Shown piece by piece: positions 63,504 through 64,000 of a stretch of 64,000 nucleotides of DNA. The stretch spans positions 434,501 to 498,500 of the forward strand of contig OZ026614.1 in the NCBI GenBank assembly GCA_964020975.1, given 5' to 3'. Source of the DNA: Hermodice carunculata (Eukaryota; Annelida; Polychaeta; Eunicida; Amphinomidae). Under the pieces are notes generated by a model. The model was given only the letters and a program-made list of their open reading frames with translations. It ran no database searches and was not told the DNA's origin. Made by a program: the position numbers and the translations under genes. Position 1 is the stretch's first letter. Every line of letters starts with the position of its first letter.

Positions 63504-63777
63504 TGTACACAGCAAACTGGTTCTTAGATTGACTTAATCAGATCAATTAAAACATTTACAAGCATAATGGAACATATGTATACAACAGCCTTATTTCACC
63601 TCTGTTTAGACATTGAACTCATAGATTTGGATACAGGAAAAGCCTCTCATTGAAAGATAACCCACCTTCAACATTCTGTAAACAGCCACCATCAGAGAGA
63701 AGTCACGAGGAGACAGCATTCCCAGAGGCACATGATACTTTGGACCCTTCTTACTGACCAAAACACTCAGTTCAGAA
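51910..63777 (-). CDS. unrecognised multi-exon host gene, last 11 exons (about 306 C-terminal residues)
   Basis: Reconstructed by eye. Exons in transcript order are 63,777-63,666; 62,395-62,225; 62,091-62,051; 61,687-61,639; 60,591-60,523; 59,551-59,504; 58,213-58,147; 55,566-55,437; 54,758-54,710; 53,069-52,967; 51,992-51,910. All have AG/GT borders and all ten junctions keep phase to a TAA at 51,910. Residue runs look conserved-protein-like: [127 protein letters not shown], and the end [20 protein letters not shown]. No signal peptide or clear membrane span is visible in this part; the pattern suggests a largely helical, cytosolic or nuclear protein. The family is not recognised. The 5' exons lie beyond the right edge. 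Weakest points: exon 3 donor (GTTGAA), exons 6 and 7 acceptors, and the possibility of a missed small exon. Confidence 0.7.
52341..52468. repeat. 32-bp minisatellite, 4 copies
   Basis: TGACTTATTGCCACAATGAA recurs at 52,341, 52,373, 52,405 and 52,437, nearly identical. Confidence 0.95.
52620..52740. repeat. 30-bp minisatellite, 4 copies
   Basis: TTGTGATGCTATAGTCATGG recurs every 30 bp from 52,621 with single differences. Confidence 0.95.
52967..53069 (-). CDS. exon 10 of the multi-exon gene
   Basis: Acceptor ACTTGAGTAACTACTTTAG, phase-0 start, 34 codons ([20 protein letters not shown]... to AVWHP) plus one base, donor G/GTGGGG. Confidence 0.65.
53889..54207. repeat. 32-bp minisatellite, about 10 copies
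   Basis: CTGCCAGTCCT recurs every 32 bp from 53,904 to 54,192 (CTGACAGTCCT or CTGCTAGTCCT in some copies). Degenerate GGCAGTTGG repeats precede it (53,700-53,880). Lies in intron 9. Confidence 0.95.
54240..54540. repeat. degenerate tandem repeat, about 60-bp unit
   Basis: Loose recurrence of 'ttacctggagacatttgcag', 'acattttcaggtacc', 'gacattttcatgtatcc' and 'atcactcactctac'. An old minisatellite in intron 9. Confidence 0.6.
54710..54758 (-). CDS. exon 9 of the multi-exon gene
   Basis: Strong acceptor TTTGTGTTTGATCTTAG, one base completing an Arg codon, then [16 protein letters not shown], donor GTATGA. Confidence 0.65.
55437..55566 (-). CDS. exon 8 of the multi-exon gene
   Basis: Acceptor GAGAGTAACAG, 2 nt completing Leu, 42 codons ([18 protein letters not shown]... 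MVTLMMCLS) and AG, strong donor AG/GTATGA. The longest continuous coding signal of the 3' half. Confidence 0.7.
55660..55905. repeat. dispersed repeat of AACC(C)TTTT-type units, first copy
   Basis: Sequence from 'taaacttaacagtcacc' through 'aaccttttgagtgataggcaaacc' to 'cacattctcaacc' reappears at 63,829-64,000. Internally it is a degenerate tandem of 'caaacc(a/c)tttt' words. Lies in intron 7; the second copy lies upstream of exon 1 in the window. Confidence 0.85.
56158..56478. repeat. 54-bp minisatellite, about 6 copies
   Basis: CATGGCCATGTACCACACTT recurs at 56,158, 56,212, 56,266, 56,320, 56,374 and 56,428 almost unchanged. Period divisible by three, so frames stay open; I treat them as accidental. 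The right edge is exactly the insertion site of a CACTA-like element. Confidence 0.97.
56479..56821. mobile_element. CACTA-like MITE, 343 bp, intact ends
   Basis: Perfect 20-bp terminal inverted repeats: CACTAGTAACTTGTTTCGGC at the left and its complement at the right end. Flanked by ATT on both sides (56,476-56,478 and 56,822-56,824), a 3-bp target duplication. The interior carries many GCCGGCAAACGC / GCGTTTGCCGGC modules in both orientations, as in CACTA subterminal repeats. No coding capacity. Same family type as 41,817-42,417. Lies in intron 7. Confidence 0.8.
57385..58015. repeat. compound minisatellite, 110-bp higher-order unit, about 3 copies
   Basis: ACTAAGAGTGTGTGACTGTC recurs at 57,471, 57,581 and 57,691 (period 110). 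The unit is itself built of roughly 20-25 bp words such as GAATGGCATCTGACTGC, which continue degenerately on both sides. Confidence 0.93.
58147..58213 (-). CDS. exon 7 of the multi-exon gene
   Basis: Acceptor CACTTCTACACAACAG, 22 codons ([22 protein letters not shown]) and one base, strong donor C/GTGAGT. An upstream acceptor would lengthen it in another phase. Confidence 0.6.
58378..58531. repeat. 36-bp minisatellite, about 4.2 copies
   Basis: TGCACTCATAGAAGCTAGCA recurs every 36 bp with single changes. Lies in intron 6. Confidence 0.95.
59504..59551 (-). CDS. exon 6 of the multi-exon gene
   Basis: 16 codons [16 protein letters not shown], phase 0 at both ends, with a near-perfect donor GTAAGTAAGG and a weak acceptor ATGAACTCATAG. 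Confidence 0.55.
59583..59677. repeat. 24-bp minisatellite, 4 copies
   Basis: CCATTCATAATTACTGACCT recurs every 24 bp. Lies in intron 5, about 30 bp from exon 6. Confidence 0.95.
60048..60119. repeat. 36-bp tandem duplication
   Basis: ATTCTAATACCCGTTCTTTA at 60,048 and 60,084, identical units. Confidence 0.93.
60523..60591 (-). CDS. exon 5 of the multi-exon gene
   Basis: Acceptor CATATTGTTGTGTTATAG, 23 codons starting [20 protein letters not shown], donor CAA/GTAATG, phase 0 at both ends. Confidence 0.7.
61285..61600. repeat. 35-bp minisatellite with three-unit higher-order structure
   Basis: TGTACTGAGACATGGCCAGTG-type units every 34-36 bp from 61,321. Variant endings (ctatctttg, ggtgtcttg, ggtatattg) occur in the same order twice, giving a period near 106. 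Ends 40 bp from exon 4. Intron 4. Confidence 0.93.
61639..61687 (-). CDS. exon 4 of the multi-exon gene
   Basis: One base completing Ser, then [16 protein letters not shown], donor AAG/GTGAGC. The acceptor TCAGTTGTCAG has a poor pyrimidine tract; phase from exon 3 supports it. Confidence 0.5.
62051..62091 (-). CDS. exon 3 of the multi-exon gene
   Basis: Acceptor [30 protein letters not shown] plus AG, donor GTTGAA (weak). Short, but in phase with exons 2 and 4. Confidence 0.5.
62225..62395 (-). CDS. exon 2 of the multi-exon gene
   Basis: Acceptor TGTTCTTCATTTTTTATCAG, 57 codons ([20 protein letters not shown]... [10 protein letters not shown]), donor CAG/GTAACA. The clearest exon of the set. 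Confidence 0.8.
62424..62540. repeat. about 32-38 bp degenerate minisatellite, 3-4 copies
   Basis: GATCAGCCTGTTTTCACATG and variants recur four times, separated by 'gtcaggtctga'. Intron 1, 30 bp from exon 2. Confidence 0.85.
62919..63031. repeat. foldback element, about 113 bp
   Basis: The 29-bp arm with GTGTCATAGGGAATGGATTT (62,919-62,947) is repeated inverted at 63,003-63,031 with four mismatches. Pairing continues inward (CCGTTCAC with GTGAATGGG). Resembles a palindromic MITE in intron 1. Confidence 0.65.
63411..63499. repeat. (AT)n microsatellite
   Basis: Pure AT run of about 88 bp in intron 1. Confidence 0.97.
63666..63777 (-). CDS. exon 1 in window of the multi-exon gene
   Basis: Acceptor CTGAAATTATTTTTTTCAG, one base completing a codon, 37 codons ([20 protein letters not shown] ... 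AVYRMLK), donor AAG/GTGGGT. The preceding exon is outside the window. Confidence 0.75.
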
Positions 63778-63828
63778 CTGAAAAAAATAATTTCAGCTAT
63801 ACCTCATAATATACAGTTAAGCACACAT

Positions 63829-64000
63829 TAAACTTAACAGTCACCAATTGTATCAACCTTTTCCCAACCTTTTGAGTGAAAGGCAAACCTTTTTCAAACC
63901 CATTTCTAACACTTTCCAAACCATTCCAAACCATTTCTTCTTATTGCATTAAAACCCTTTTAAACTTTTCTCTCATGGTTAACAACCATTTCACACACTT
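63829..64000. repeat. dispersed repeat of AACC(C)TTTT-type units, second copy, cut by window edge
   Basis: Aligns collinearly with 55,660-55,870 ('aaacttaacagtcacc', 'ccaaccttttgagtga', 'cttcttattgcattaaaaccc') with scattered differences. Lies directly 5' of exon 1 in the minus-strand gene. Confidence 0.88.

Overview
The window is animal nuclear DNA from an invertebrate, probably marine. Evidence: spliced genes on an AT-rich, gene-poor background; several families of non-LTR retrotransposons (I/Nimb-like, L1-Tx1-like, CR1/L2-like); CACTA-type miniature DNA transposons; and very many micro- and minisatellites. I cannot name the species; a mollusc, brachiopod, hemichordate or amphioxus would all fit. 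No rRNA, tRNA, CRISPR or prokaryote-style operon was found, and no retrovirus, LTR element or Polinton was recognised.

Two host genes are supported. (1) 16,829-18,877, minus strand: an intact 682-codon reading frame in a single exon, with a signal peptide and a C-terminal hydrophobic tail that suggests a GPI anchor. The family is not recognised. A splice acceptor lies three bases before its ATG, so the 5' UTR is probably spliced. (2) 51,910-63,777, minus strand: the last 11 exons of a multi-exon gene, reconstructed by eye from splice sites and phase. All ten junctions keep frame and the chain ends in a stop. It encodes about 306 C-terminal residues of an unrecognised protein; the 5' part lies beyond the right edge. 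No exon is long enough to stand out as an open frame.

Layout. 0-11 kb: microsatellites, a composite hairpin-ended repeat (4.7-6.6 kb), foldback elements (8.3-8.8 kb), a 63-bp minisatellite. 11.8-14.2 kb: a broken I/Nimb-like LINE, minus strand, with a 440-bp ATT array inside its RT region. 14.7-16.4 kb: more hairpin-ended repeat. 16.8-18.9 kb: gene 1. 19-34 kb: no convincing gene; repeats, satellites and a second cluster of the composite repeat. 34.7-38.2 kb: three LINE 3' fragments in a row, plus strand. 38.2 kb: a small possible secreted ORF. 41.6-45.7 kb: a LINE RT fragment split by a 601-bp CACTA-like element, then an L1-Tx1-like LINE 3' half. 46.6-48.5 kb: the best inverted copy of the composite repeat. 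49.7-64 kb: gene 2, whose introns and 3' flank carry about a dozen different minisatellites and a 343-bp CACTA-like element with perfect terminal inverted repeats.

The most interesting items are gene 2 and its minisatellite-filled introns, the two related CACTA-type miniature elements (one dated by its clean insertion into a LINE reading frame), the hairpin-capped two-module repeat family, and the orphan secreted protein.
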